Shown here in pieces: positions 1 through 6,583 of a stretch of DNA of 15,136 nt. Under the pieces are notes generated by a model that made no database searches, was not told the origin of the DNA, and was given only the letters and a program-made list of their open reading frames with translations. The stretch spans positions 1 to 15,136 of the forward strand of contig MNXL01000177.1 in NCBI GenBank assembly GCA_001871755.1, written 5' to 3'. The stretch comes from Anaerolineae bacterium CG2_30_64_16 (GTDB taxonomy: Bacteria > Chloroflexota > Anaerolineae > CG2-30-64-16). Both the position numbers and the translations under genes were made by a program. Numbering within the stretch: the stretch's first letter is position 1; every line of letters begins with the position of its first letter.

Positions 1-465
1 CAGATGCATGCGTTGCAGCGTCTGCACGAGTGGGATCAGGATGCTTTGGTACGGGATGAACATCCCGAACAGGATCAGCGGGAAGAGCACGTCTGAGCCC
101 CGGAATTTCCATTTGGCCAGCACGTAGCCGTTCATCGACCCCAGCAGTGCGGAGCCCAATGTGGCCGGAACGGCCAGGTAGACGCTGTTCATAAAGTTGT
201 TGGAGAGGCCGCGAATGCCCTCCGATTCTTTGCCGAACCACGCCTTGATGTAGCTGTCGAAATGCAGGCCCGAAGGCAGGTCCCACATGCGGGCCAGGCT
301 GACTTCCGCAAAGCTCTTCATGCCCGTGATGATCAGCAGGTACACCGGCAACAGATAGTACAGCGCCGCCGCGATCAAAATGACGTAGATCGCCACGCGG
401 CCCCAGTGGATCTTTCTCTGTGGCTTTGTGGGGCCTTGAGCGAGCTCGAAGGAGTTGGCGGTCAT
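1..465 (-). CDS. Carbohydrate ABC transporter permease, MalG-type (partial)
   Basis: Second inner-membrane permease of a sugar ABC importer; only the N-terminal 155 residues are present because the gene runs off the left edge. It starts MTANSFELAQ, has a short cytoplasmic N-terminus, a first membrane helix at about residues 24-46, a periplasm-facing loop with the SYIKAW stretch, and further helices near 93-115 and 125-145. This layout is typical of MalG/UgpE-type (BPD_transp_1) permeases; the EAA loop that contacts the ATPase would lie beyond the window. The ATG overlaps the TGA of the upstream permease as ATGA, so the two are probably translationally coupled and form the heterodimeric channel. 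No ATPase gene is seen here; in many such systems a shared MsmK-like ATPase is encoded elsewhere. Substrate is inferred only from the binding protein upstream. Confidence 0.92.
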   Translation of the reverse strand, partial: MTANSFELAQGPTKPQRKIHWGRVAIYVILIAAALYYLLPVYLLIITGMKSFAEVSLARMWDLPSGLHFDSYIKAWFGKESEGIRGLSNNFMNSVYLAVPATLGSALLGSMNGYVLAKWKFRGSDVLFPLILFGMFIPYQSILIPLVQTLQRMHL

Positions 466-1451
466 AGCTCGGCCTCCGTGCGGATGGTGTAGCGCAGGTA
501 GGGCACGACGAGTGCCGCCACCACGATCAGCAGCAGGGTCGCGATGGCCGCGCCCTGGGCGAAGTTGTTGCCGCGGAAGGTGGTGTCGAACATGAAGAAG
601 GCGGGCACGTCGGTGGCAAAAGCCGGACCGGAACCGGTCATCGAGACGACCAGGTCGAAGATTTTCAGCGAGATGTGCCCCAGGACAATCACCGCGCTGA
701 GGGTGATCGGCTGGAGCAGCGGCAGGACGATGTGGCGGTAGACCTGGACCTCGGTCGCGCCGTCCACCCGCGCGGCCTCGCGCAGCTCATCGGGAACACC
801 GCGCAGCCCGGCCAGGTACATCGCCATGGTGTAGCCGGACATCTGCCAGGTGGCGGCGATCACCACGGAGATCATCGCCAGCGAGATGCCGACGTACGAA
901 CTGGTCAGCCCGCCCAGCCCGAGGCGGGTCAAGAACGCGCCCACGGTCGAATCGGCGGGGATGTGCCAGATGGTCGGGTCCGTAAACCAGCCCCACCGCA
1001 GGAAACCCAGCCCCATCTTTTCGAACAGCAGGTTGACGCCGGAACTGCCGGTCTGGGTGGTGCCGGGGTTCAGCAGCCAGCGCCACACCACACCGGTGAC
1101 GATGAACGAGATCGCCATGGGGAACAGGAACACGCTGCGGAAGAAACCCTCGGCCTTGATGCGCTGGTCCAACAGGATCGCCAGGAACAGTCCGATGATC
1201 AAGCAAGCGGCCAGGAACAGCACAGTGAAAGTGACCGTGTTGCGCAGATCGCTCAGAAAACGGTCGATCGTGAAAAGTCTGGTGTAGTTGCGGAGGCCGA
1301 CGAGGGTGAAGTCGGGTGTCAGCGCGTCCCACTTGGTGAGGGATGAGAAACCCGTGAACCCGATGAAGCCGTAGACGAAAACCGCGATGGCAATCACGGA
1401 AGGCGATATGAACAGGATGGACAGCAGCCGGTCGCGTCTGACATGCCGCAT
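462..1451 (-). CDS. Carbohydrate ABC transporter permease, MalF/UgpA-type
   Basis: First permease subunit of the sugar importer, 329 residues, a normal length for UgpA-type proteins that lack the large MalF periplasmic domain. Hydrophobic helices are visible at about 10-34, 72-95, 105-127, 187-212, 250-272 and 297-320. The EAA loop, which docks on the ATPase coupling helix, lies at residues 225-246 (EAARVDGA..., with the conserved G and the IVLPLL end). The ATG start follows a GGGAGG ribosome-binding site six bases upstream. It is the second gene of the operon after the binding protein, separated from it by about 200 bp of octamer repeats, and overlaps the next permease by four bases. Assignment to the BPD_transp_1 sugar family is secure; the exact sugar is not readable from this subunit. 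Confidence 0.95.
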   Translation of the reverse strand: MRHVRRDRLLSILFISPSVIAIAVFVYGFIGFTGFSSLTKWDALTPDFTLVGLRNYTRLFTIDRFLSDLRNTVTFTVLFLAACLIIGLFLAILLDQRIKAEGFFRSVFLFPMAISFIVTGVVWRWLLNPGTTQTGSSGVNLLFEKMGLGFLRWGWFTDPTIWHIPADSTVGAFLTRLGLGGLTSSYVGISLAMISVVIAATWQMSGYTMAMYLAGLRGVPDELREAARVDGATEVQVYRHIVLPLLQPITLSAVIVLGHISLKIFDLVVSMTGSGPAFATDVPAFFMFDTTFRGNNFAQGAAIATLLLIVVAALVVPYLRYTIRTEAEL

Positions 1452-1470
1452 GGCGGGCCTCCCGGAAGCA

Positions 1471-1654
1471 GTAGATTGGTAGATTGGTAAATTGGAACGG
1501 GGGTAATTGGTAGATTGGGACTTGGTAACTTGGTAGATCGGGACTTGGTAACTTGGGACTTGGACCTACCAATCTACCAATCTACCAATCTACCAATCTA
1601 CCAATCTACCACTCTACCAATCTACCAACCTACCAACTCCCAATCTACCAACCG
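1471..1654. repeat. Inverted array of 8-bp tandem repeats
   Basis: Low-complexity segment filling nearly all the space between the binding-protein stop and the permease ribosome-binding site. The left arm (about 1471-1562) reads TTGGTAGA-type units, with variants containing ACTTGGTA; a 17-bp direct repeat occurs at 1517-1533 and 1540-1556. The right arm (about 1565-1652) reads CTACCAAT units in the opposite sense, five perfect copies in a row followed by degenerate ones. The arms are therefore complementary, and the transcript could fold into a long imperfect hairpin. The array begins within a few bases of the upstream stop codon. There are no spacers, so it is not a CRISPR. A role in lowering permease expression or stabilising the binding-protein mRNA is inference. 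Confidence 0.9.
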
Positions 1655-2935
1655 CTACTTGCAAACCCCATTATCGACACAGGCTTGCTGCAGTGCCGCC
1701 TGCGTGGCTGCCACGTCGCCCTTGGTGGCGAACGTGGTGAGGATGTCCTTGTAGACGGTGGCCCACTTCTCGACCGCTGCCGCGCCGTGTGCCACGCTGG
1801 GCACGATGGCGTTGGAGGCCCAGTCCTTCATCGCCGACTGCAAGTACTCGTTGAACAGCTTGGGATCGCAGTCGGTGCGGGCGCAGATGGAGCCCTTCTT
1901 CGGGTTGAAGGCTTCCTGGCCTTCCTTGGAACCGGCGACCTTCAACCAGGCCATCAGGTTGTCCTGGTTCTTGGCGCCCTTGGCAGCCGCAAAGCTGTCA
2001 GAGAGCGCATCGAAGATGCCCTGCGAACCGGGCACCGGCTCCCAGCCATAGCCCGTGTAACCCTTGGACGTGAACCAGCCGTCCGTCCAGTCGCCCATGA
2101 TGTGCATCGCGCCTTTGCCGTCCACCAGGTATTGCGCGGCATCGCTCCAGGTCAAGGCAGCGTAGTCGCTGTTGGCGTACGCCATCATCTTCTTGAAGGT
2201 TTCGAGCGCCTGCGTGACCTTGGGATCGGTCCATGGCGTCTTGCCAGTCCAAAGGCCGTTGTACCCATCGGCGCCCAGCACCGAGACCAGGACGGTCTCG
2301 AAGGTGTGGCCGGCTTCCCAGCCTTCCTTGGTGCCGATCACCAGCGGGACGATCCCCTTGGCCTTCAGCGCATCTCCGACCGCGAAGAATTCATCCCAGC
2401 TCGTGGGCGCCTTGAGGCCGTTGTCCGCAAAGACTTGCTTGTTGTACCAGAGCACGTTGGCCCGATGGATGTTGACCGGCACGCCCCAGAAGTGTCCATC
2501 GTACTTGAGCAGGGAGATCAGGTCCTTGGGGAAGGCCTTGTCCAACCCTTCAGAGGTGTACAGGCTGTCCAACGGTTGGAGGTACTTGGCCGGTTCGTAT
2601 TTCTCGACCTCGAGCCCGGCATGGAGTTGGAAAGCGTCGGGGGGATCACCGCCGGTCAGCCGGGTGGAAAGCACCGCCTTGGCGTTGGTGCCGGCGCCGC
2701 CGGCCACCGTGGCATTGATGATCTCGACGTTGGGGTACTTCTGCTTGTAGATGGCGTACATGGCGTTCAGGCCGTCAGCCTCACCGCCGGCCGTCCACCA
2801 CGAGAACATCTCTACCTTGTTGGTGGCCGGCGCTTTTGCTGCGGGCGCCGGCGCCGGGACGCAGGCCGTAAGCAAGAGCGCGGTCAGTAGGATCAGGCTC
2901 ACCACGACAGTGAGCGCGCGTGTTTTGCGAAACAT
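1655..2935 (-). CDS. Sugar (probably glucose-type) ABC transporter substrate-binding lipoprotein
   Basis: Extracytoplasmic solute-binding protein, 426 residues, that captures a sugar and delivers it to the two permeases encoded downstream. The N-terminus is a lipoprotein signal: basic MFRKTR, a hydrophobic core at 9-21, and a lipobox ending at Cys25, then an Ala/Pro-rich linker. The mature domain begins with the FSWWTAGG stretch (Trp46, Trp47). Conserved family stretches are NATVAGGAG, GGDPPDAFQLHAG, VPVNIHRANV, MGDW, GAKNQDNLMAWL and FNPKKGSI. From memory these closely resemble the Thermus thermophilus glucose/galactose-binding protein, so glucose or a related monosaccharide is the likely ligand; this is inference. 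The ATG follows a very strong AAGGAGGAG ribosome-binding site. It is the first gene of its operon, as is usual for highly expressed binding proteins. Confidence 0.95.
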   Translation of the reverse strand: MFRKTRALTVVVSLILLTALLLTACVPAPAPAAKAPATNKVEMFSWWTAGGEADGLNAMYAIYKQKYPNVEIINATVAGGAGTNAKAVLSTRLTGGDPPDAFQLHAGLEVEKYEPAKYLQPLDSLYTSEGLDKAFPKDLISLLKYDGHFWGVPVNIHRANVLWYNKQVFADNGLKAPTSWDEFFAVGDALKAKGIVPLVIGTKEGWEAGHTFETVLVSVLGADGYNGLWTGKTPWTDPKVTQALETFKKMMAYANSDYAALTWSDAAQYLVDGKGAMHIMGDWTDGWFTSKGYTGYGWEPVPGSQGIFDALSDSFAAAKGAKNQDNLMAWLKVAGSKEGQEAFNPKKGSICARTDCDPKLFNEYLQSAMKDWASNAIVPSVAHGAAAVEKWATVYKDILTTFATKGDVAATQAALQQACVDNGVCK

Positions 2936-3114
2936 CGAGTCTCCTCCTTGAGAGAATTACCTGAAACGATCGACATGGCTCGCCTTTTGACTGACGCGTG
3001 ACTGTTGGTGACACCACCTCCTCTCCGTTCCGGCGGACTGTGGCAGCACGCCCGTGTGGACGATGTCAACAGGGGGCATTGACCGCAGTCTGGTCTGCTG
3101 AACCAACAAGCACG

Positions 3115-3144
3115 ATTCTAGCACAGATATGAGGGGCAAGTCAA
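3115..3144 (-). promoter_or_regulatory. Sigma70-type promoter of the sugar importer operon
   Basis: On the minus strand a -35 TTGACT (3144-3139) and a -10 TAGAAT (3120-3115) are separated by 18 bp; each hexamer differs from consensus at one position. A TG one base ahead of the -10 makes it an extended -10. Transcription would start near 3108, giving a leader of about 170 nt before the binding-protein gene. Confidence 0.7.
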
Positions 3145-3171
3145 ATAAATGACCGCGGCCAAAAGGACGTC

Positions 3172-3200
3172 TTGCTCATTTTTCTGGGTTATGCTAGTAT
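3172..3200 (+). promoter_or_regulatory. Candidate promoter of the LysM-M23 gene
   Basis: A TTGCTC -35-like hexamer (3172-3177) and a TAGTAT -10-like hexamer (3195-3200) are separated by 17 bp, with the predicted start about 60 nt before the ATG at 3267. The hexamers match consensus at 3/6 and 4/6 positions, so this is a weak prediction. Confidence 0.35.
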
Positions 3201-3266
3201 GCGCCCAGGCTGCGATTGAACCGTCTGTTTCGCGCGGAGAGAATCTCAGATCCAGGAGAGCGCTCG

Positions 3267-4184
3267 ATGGCACATATTCGGCGTGTCGGCCAGCGTCTGG
3301 CCTCACGGCAGCCAGTGCGTGTGGTCAGCCTGTTGGTCCTGACCTTGTTCCTGACCAACGTGCTGACGCCGGTTGCGCTGGCCTCGCCTGTTGGGCCGGC
3401 AGAACAGGATGCCTGGCAGAACAGCGAAGAAGGTGGAGAGATCTACTCTGCCTCCACTCGCACCCAGATCTTCACCTACGTGGTGCAATCGGGCGATACG
3501 CTGTGGAGCATTGCGGCCCAGTTCGATCTCGACGTGGAGACGCTGCGCTGGTCCAACCCCGAGCTGGTCCGCAACCCCGATCTGTTGTCCGTGGACCAGG
3601 AGGCGCTGATCTTGCCGGTGCGCGGCGCCTACGTGACCGTGAAGGCTGGGGACACGTTGGAACGGCTGGCCGCCCGCTGGGGTGTGGCGCCCGAAGATAT
3701 CAGCAACTATCCGCTCAACAACCTGCGGCCGGGTGAGGCGCCCACACCCGGCGCCGAACTGGTGATCCCTCATGGCCAGCGCGATGTTTCGTTGGCCCCG
3801 CCCGACCCCGCCCCAGGCTATGTCTACGCCTGGCCGATCCGGGGCTACGTCACGCAGCCCTACTCGGCTCGCCATCGCGCGGTCGATTTGGGTGCGCCGT
3901 ATGGTGCGAAGGTGTATGCCAGCCGGGCGGGGGTGTGCGTGTCGGCGGCGTGGTCTCAGGTGGGCTACGGTTACCTGGTGATCCTGAAACACGACGACGG
4001 CAGCCGGACCTACTACGGCCACCTCAAGGGCGCCTGGGTCACCCCGGGTCAGCGAGTCGCCCGCGGGGAGCTGGTCGGCGAAGTGGGGAGCACAGGCAAT
4101 TCCACCGGCCCGCACGTCCACTTCGAGATCCGCATCGGGGGCGTGCCGCAGAATCCCCTGGACTATCTGCCACCCGAACCGTGA
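3267..4184 (+). CDS. Secreted LysM-LysM-M23 peptidoglycan endopeptidase
   Basis: Cell-wall hydrolase of 305 residues. An N-terminal signal or anchor helix spans about residues 18-40 (ending ALAS). Two LysM peptidoglycan-binding domains follow: 71-117 (VVQSGDTLWSIA...) and 121-168 (VTVKAGDTLERLA...). The C-terminal M23 (LytM/DD-endopeptidase) domain covers about 190-297. It has the full zinc site: His203 and Asp207 (HxxxD), His285 of HVH, plus catalytic His252 and His283. The enzyme should therefore be active rather than an EnvC-like degenerate activator. M23 enzymes cleave peptide cross-links in peptidoglycan. The ATG at 3267 is preferred over the TTG at 3216 because AGGAG lies eight bases upstream. 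It is monocistronic, diverging from the importer and converging on the tlpA-like gene 28 bp away. Confidence 0.93.
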   Translation: MAHIRRVGQRLASRQPVRVVSLLVLTLFLTNVLTPVALASPVGPAEQDAWQNSEEGGEIYSASTRTQIFTYVVQSGDTLWSIAAQFDLDVETLRWSNPELVRNPDLLSVDQEALILPVRGAYVTVKAGDTLERLAARWGVAPEDISNYPLNNLRPGEAPTPGAELVIPHGQRDVSLAPPDPAPGYVYAWPIRGYVTQPYSARHRAVDLGAPYGAKVYASRAGVCVSAAWSQVGYGYLVILKHDDGSRTYYGHLKGAWVTPGQRVARGELVGEVGSTGNSTGPHVHFEIRIGGVPQNPLDYLPPEP

Positions 4185-4199
4185 GGGGCCGCGTGGCAG
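4167..4199. terminator. Possible stem-loop at convergent gene ends
   Basis: CTGCCAC (4167-4173) and GTGGCAG (4193-4199) form a perfect 7-bp inverted repeat around the stop codon of the LysM-M23 gene and just beyond the 3' end of the convergent TlpA-like gene. The 19-nt loop is long and no T-run follows on either strand, so it is at best a weak bidirectional terminator. Confidence 0.25.
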
Positions 4200-4212
4200 A
4201 GCAAGAGAACAG

Positions 4213-4809
4213 TCACCACACCTGCTGCAAACGTGCCAACATGGCGGCCTTGGGGATCTGGCCGGTCCACATGTTGCGCACGTAGCCATCGCGATCGATG
4301 ATCATGGATGTCGGCAGTGACCGGATCGGGTAAGCCTTGCCCGATACCGCGCCGTCCGGGTCCAGAAGTAGCGGGAAGGGGATGGCGTTCTGGTCGGCGA
4401 ACGCCTGCACGTTGGCCTGACCTTCCTGGACGTTGATCCCCACGATGGTGAAAGCGTGTTCCGTGCCATAGTCCCGGTACAACGCAGCCAGGTCGGGCAT
4501 CTCGGCCTTGCACGGCGGGCACCAGGTGGCCCAGAAATTGAGCAACACGACCTGCCCGCGCAGATCGGCCAGGCTCAGGCTGGTCCCGTCGGCGGCCACC
4601 AGGTGAAAGTCGGGGGCGCGCTCGGCCGCGGCCGGTCTGGATTGCGCCGCCAACGTTCGGCGCTCCGCCAGCCATTGCCAGACGCCGAGGGTCAGGGTGA
4701 GGATGCTCAGCGCCACCAGCACCCAGAAGAACGCGGAGGGTCGCCTGCCTCCCCCTCCGCGCGCAGCCGCCGGCTGGGGCAGTATGGGATGCATTCTGCC
4801 TTTGCCCAT
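4213..4809 (-). CDS. Membrane-anchored TlpA-type thiol-disulfide oxidoreductase
   Basis: Thioredoxin-fold protein of 198 residues that should act outside the cytoplasmic membrane. A Gly/Arg-rich cytoplasmic N-terminus is followed by a membrane helix at about 26-44 and then a TlpA/ResA/AhpC-TSA-like domain (65-195). The active site is WCPPC (Cys97, Cys100) within NFWATWCPPCKAEMP, and the cis-proline is Pro166 in LPTS. ResA/TlpA relatives reduce disulfides in cytochrome c maturation or other exported proteins. The ATG at 4809 lies one base past the stop of the OsmC-like gene, implying coupled translation; a second in-frame ATG at 4794 with AAAGG upstream is an alternative start (193 residues). 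Pairing with a peroxidase suggests a redox-defence role, which is inference. Confidence 0.92.
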   Translation of the reverse strand: MGKGRMHPILPQPAAARGGGGRRPSAFFWVLVALSILTLTLGVWQWLAERRTLAAQSRPAAAERAPDFHLVAADGTSLSLADLRGQVVLLNFWATWCPPCKAEMPDLAALYRDYGTEHAFTIVGINVQEGQANVQAFADQNAIPFPLLLDPDGAVSGKAYPIRSLPTSMIIDRDGYVRNMWTGQIPKAAMLARLQQVW

Positions 4810-4810
4810 C

Positions 4811-5230
4811 TCAGGCGGCTTTCTCGACGCGATAGCTGCTGGTGATCTCCGCGACACCGCGCACGGTTGCCGTCGCTCCGCAGTATTTCTCTTCCGAGAG
4901 CTGGATAGAGCGGGCCAGCGCGGCGGGGTCCACATCGCCGTACGCGACATACTCCAGGTGGATTTTCTTGTAGGCGTGCGGGTGTTCCTCCGCGCGTTCG
5001 CCCGTGGCAAAGATCTTGAAGTCCTGGACCGGCTGGCGCTTCTTCTTGAGGATGCTGATGACATCCATCGCGGTGCAGCCTAGCAGCCCCATTAAAAACA
5101 CTTCCATGGGCCGGGCCGCGGTGTCGTGGCCACCTACGGATTCGCCCGCGTCCATCAGGATAGCGTGGCCCGAGTCGCCCTGGGCTACAAACTGCATGTC
5201 CTCGATCCAGGTGAGGGTGGCGTTGGTCAT
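4811..5230 (-). CDS. OsmC/Ohr family protein (YhfA-like peroxiredoxin)
   Basis: OsmC-family protein of 139 residues, the usual length. Members reduce organic hydroperoxides with a pair of cysteines. Both are present: Cys52 in MGLLGCTAMDV and Cys117 in EEKYCGATATV. The RPMEVFLMGLLGC segment and the following DVISILKKKRQ helix resemble the YhfA-like branch rather than classical Ohr. The reading frame extends upstream to 5599, but the ATG at 5230 with GGGAGA just upstream begins the family-like sequence (MTNATLTWIEDMQFVA). The gene precedes the TlpA-like gene with a one-base gap. Its upstream region contains dRS3-like palindromes and only a lone TATACT -10-like hexamer (5392-5387, minus strand). 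Confidence 0.92.
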   Translation of the reverse strand: MTNATLTWIEDMQFVAQGDSGHAILMDAGESVGGHDTAARPMEVFLMGLLGCTAMDVISILKKKRQPVQDFKIFATGERAEEHPHAYKKIHLEYVAYGDVDPAALARSIQLSEEKYCGATATVRGVAEITSSYRVEKAA

Positions 5231-5275
5231 GGTTGTTCTCCCTTCGAGTATGTCCTGTGCTGAAATTTCAACGCG

Positions 5276-5349
5276 CGTCATTTCCGCGAAAGCGGGAATC
5301 CAGCAGCCTGGTTCCCGCGTGCGCGGGAATGACGTCCCGCGTGCGCGGG
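5276..5349. repeat. dRS3-like inverted repeat pair plus extra palindrome
   Basis: Two copies of the dispersed ATTCCCGCG-N-CGCGGGAAT type repeat lie in opposite orientation: 5276-5303 and 5308-5334, separated by four bases. Each is itself an imperfect palindrome, and together they can form a hairpin or cruciform of about 27 bp arms with a few mismatches. A 14-bp core CCCGCGTGCGCGGG occurs at 5314-5327 and again at 5336-5349. The segment sits in the gap between the GT28 gene and the OsmC-like gene. Similar elements are known in Neisseria as dRS3 and occur widely in other bacteria; the identification is by eye. Confidence 0.75.
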
Positions 5350-5414
5350 TGTGACTGAGCGAAGGCCCGAAAACTGACACGCGCTCAGTATAGATGCCGG
5401 CAGAGCCGCGTGGG

Positions 5415-6554
5415 TTACAGTGTCGGCCTGTCTGCCAGGAGGTCGAGCGCGGCGCGCACGATCCGCTCGGCCGCCGCGGGCTGCGCGGCGGCCGCGGCAT
5501 GGGCCGCCAGGCGGGCCAGGGTTGGGTTGCCGGGGGTGAACCACTCCGCCACCAGCGCGGCGGCTTGTTCGGGTTGGTCGGCGAAGAGGCCCATCCCACT
5601 GCTCTCGACCCAGGTCACGTTGCCGGTTTCCTGCCCCGGAATGAACCCGGTGACGAGGACCGGCACGCCGACGCAGGCGGCCTCCGCCAGGGTGCCCGGC
5701 CCCGCTTTGGTGATCAGCAGGTCGGCGGCGCTCAGCCAATCCGCCATCGCATCCACGAAACCCAACACGGTGACCGGCAGTGGCCAGGGTTCAGCCTGCA
5801 GGTGTTGCTGCAAAGGCTGGTTGTGCCCGGCGATGATGACCATTTGCGCGGGGATTTGCGCCTGGGCCAGTCGCCGGGCGATCGTGCGGGCCAGGTTCGG
5901 CAGCCGGCCGATGCCGGCGCCGCCGCCCGTCAACAGCACGAGGGGTCGTTCCGGGGCGAGGCCCAGGGCGGCGCGAGCAGCGGGCTTGGGCCGGCCGCGA
6001 ACGGCCGCAAAGGCCCGGCGCACCGGCAGCCCGATCACCTCGACGCGCGCCGGGTCCATGCCGGCGGCCAGCGCGACCCGCCGCGCCGCGTCCGTGGCGA
6101 CCACACACAGATCAACGCCGGGGCAGAACCACGCGGCTGGCGGCGTGACCGGATCGGTCACCACCGTGATGAACGGCGCGCGGCTGCCGGCGCTGCGTAA
6201 GCTGCGCAAGGGGATGCTGTTTTGGATGGGATGAACACTGATGACCAGATCGGGTTGCTCGGCGGCGAGAGCTGCGGCGATCCGGCTCTGAACCCACGGA
6301 TAGGCGGCAGCTTCCAAAAACGCGATGCGTCGCCGCGAGGCCGAGGCCTGATAGATCGCGTGATAGAGCCGCGGCGCACGATTGACCAGGGGGCCATAGA
6401 GGCCCGACAGCCGGTTGAAGGGGAAGGGCGCGTACTCATCGAGCAGGTTGACGAAGAGACCGTGTGCAGCGCCTTCCAGGGCTTCGACCAGGCTGATGGC
6501 GGCGCTCCGATGGCCGCCGCCGCTGTCTGCCATGAGGACGGCGACGCGTGGCAT
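5415..6554 (-). CDS. GT28 glycosyltransferase, MGDG synthase/processive diacylglycerol glucosyltransferase family
   Basis: Membrane-associated lipid glycosyltransferase of about 379 residues. The N-terminal domain opens with MADSGGGHRSAA (residues 8-19), the glycine-rich signature of the MGDG_synth family, which transfers galactose or glucose from a UDP-sugar to diacylglycerol. LVISVHPIQNSIP corresponds to the conserved VSVHP region. The C-terminal GT28 domain shows LLTGGGAGIGRLPNL, TKAGPGTLAEA and PGQETGN, the nucleotide-sugar-binding elements shared with MurG. The product is probably a glycolipid, common in Chloroflexota membranes; donor and acceptor are not certain. The ATG at 6554 was chosen because conserved sequence begins there; a GTG at 6581, two bases after the upstream stop, would add nine residues. 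The gene probably shares a transcript with the M20 gene. Confidence 0.9.
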   Translation of the reverse strand: MPRVAVLMADSGGGHRSAAISLVEALEGAAHGLFVNLLDEYAPFPFNRLSGLYGPLVNRAPRLYHAIYQASASRRRIAFLEAAAYPWVQSRIAAALAAEQPDLVISVHPIQNSIPLRSLRSAGSRAPFITVVTDPVTPPAAWFCPGVDLCVVATDAARRVALAAGMDPARVEVIGLPVRRAFAAVRGRPKPAARAALGLAPERPLVLLTGGGAGIGRLPNLARTIARRLAQAQIPAQMVIIAGHNQPLQQHLQAEPWPLPVTVLGFVDAMADWLSAADLLITKAGPGTLAEAACVGVPVLVTGFIPGQETGNVTWVESSGMGLFADQPEQAAALVAEWFTPGNPTLARLAAHAAAAAQPAAAERIVRAALDLLADRPTL

Positions 6555-6583
6555 CCGGTTTGGAAGCGCCTCCCCTGTCACGG

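Larger units (their letters stand above)
2936..3266. other. Divergent intergenic region between importer operon and LysM-M23 gene
   Basis: This 331-bp gene-free stretch carries promoters for both sides. On the minus strand there is a strong promoter (3115-3144) followed by a leader of about 170 nt for the binding-protein operon. The leader contains an AGGAGGTG Shine-Dalgarno-like octamer at 3022-3015 that has no start codon at normal spacing, an 11-bp palindrome at 3006-3016 (TGGTG-A-CACCA), and a possible 25-codon upstream ORF (2976 to 2899) overlapping the binding-protein start. On the plus strand a weaker promoter candidate lies at 3172-3200. No RNA gene or known riboswitch was recognised. 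Confidence 0.6.

Noticed and set aside
675..1346. Plus-strand 223-residue reading frame
   Set aside because: Antisense to the MalF-type permease with composition rich in Gln, Arg and His and no domain; a shadow frame.
1471..1654. Possible CRISPR array
   Set aside because: The repeating unit is only 8 bp with no unique spacers between copies and the orientation inverts midway; no cas genes are present.
1553..2890. Plus-strand 445-residue reading frame with LPIYQSTN peptide repeats
   Set aside because: It is antisense to the clearly recognisable binding-protein gene; the repeated peptide is just three octamers (24 nt) read in frame, and the rest has no recognisable domain.
3064..3069. Perfect TTGACA -35 hexamer on the minus strand in the importer leader
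   Set aside because: No -10-like hexamer lies at 16-18 bp from it, so I prefer the promoter at 3115-3144.
3303..4289. Minus-strand 328-residue reading frame
   Set aside because: Antisense to the LysM-M23 gene; Arg/His/Gly-rich composition typical of a shadow frame in GC-rich DNA, no domain.
4813..5599. OsmC frame extended upstream to 5599 as a longer protein
   Set aside because: The extension runs through the GT28 coding sequence and the dRS3-like repeats; homology and a ribosome-binding site start at 5230.
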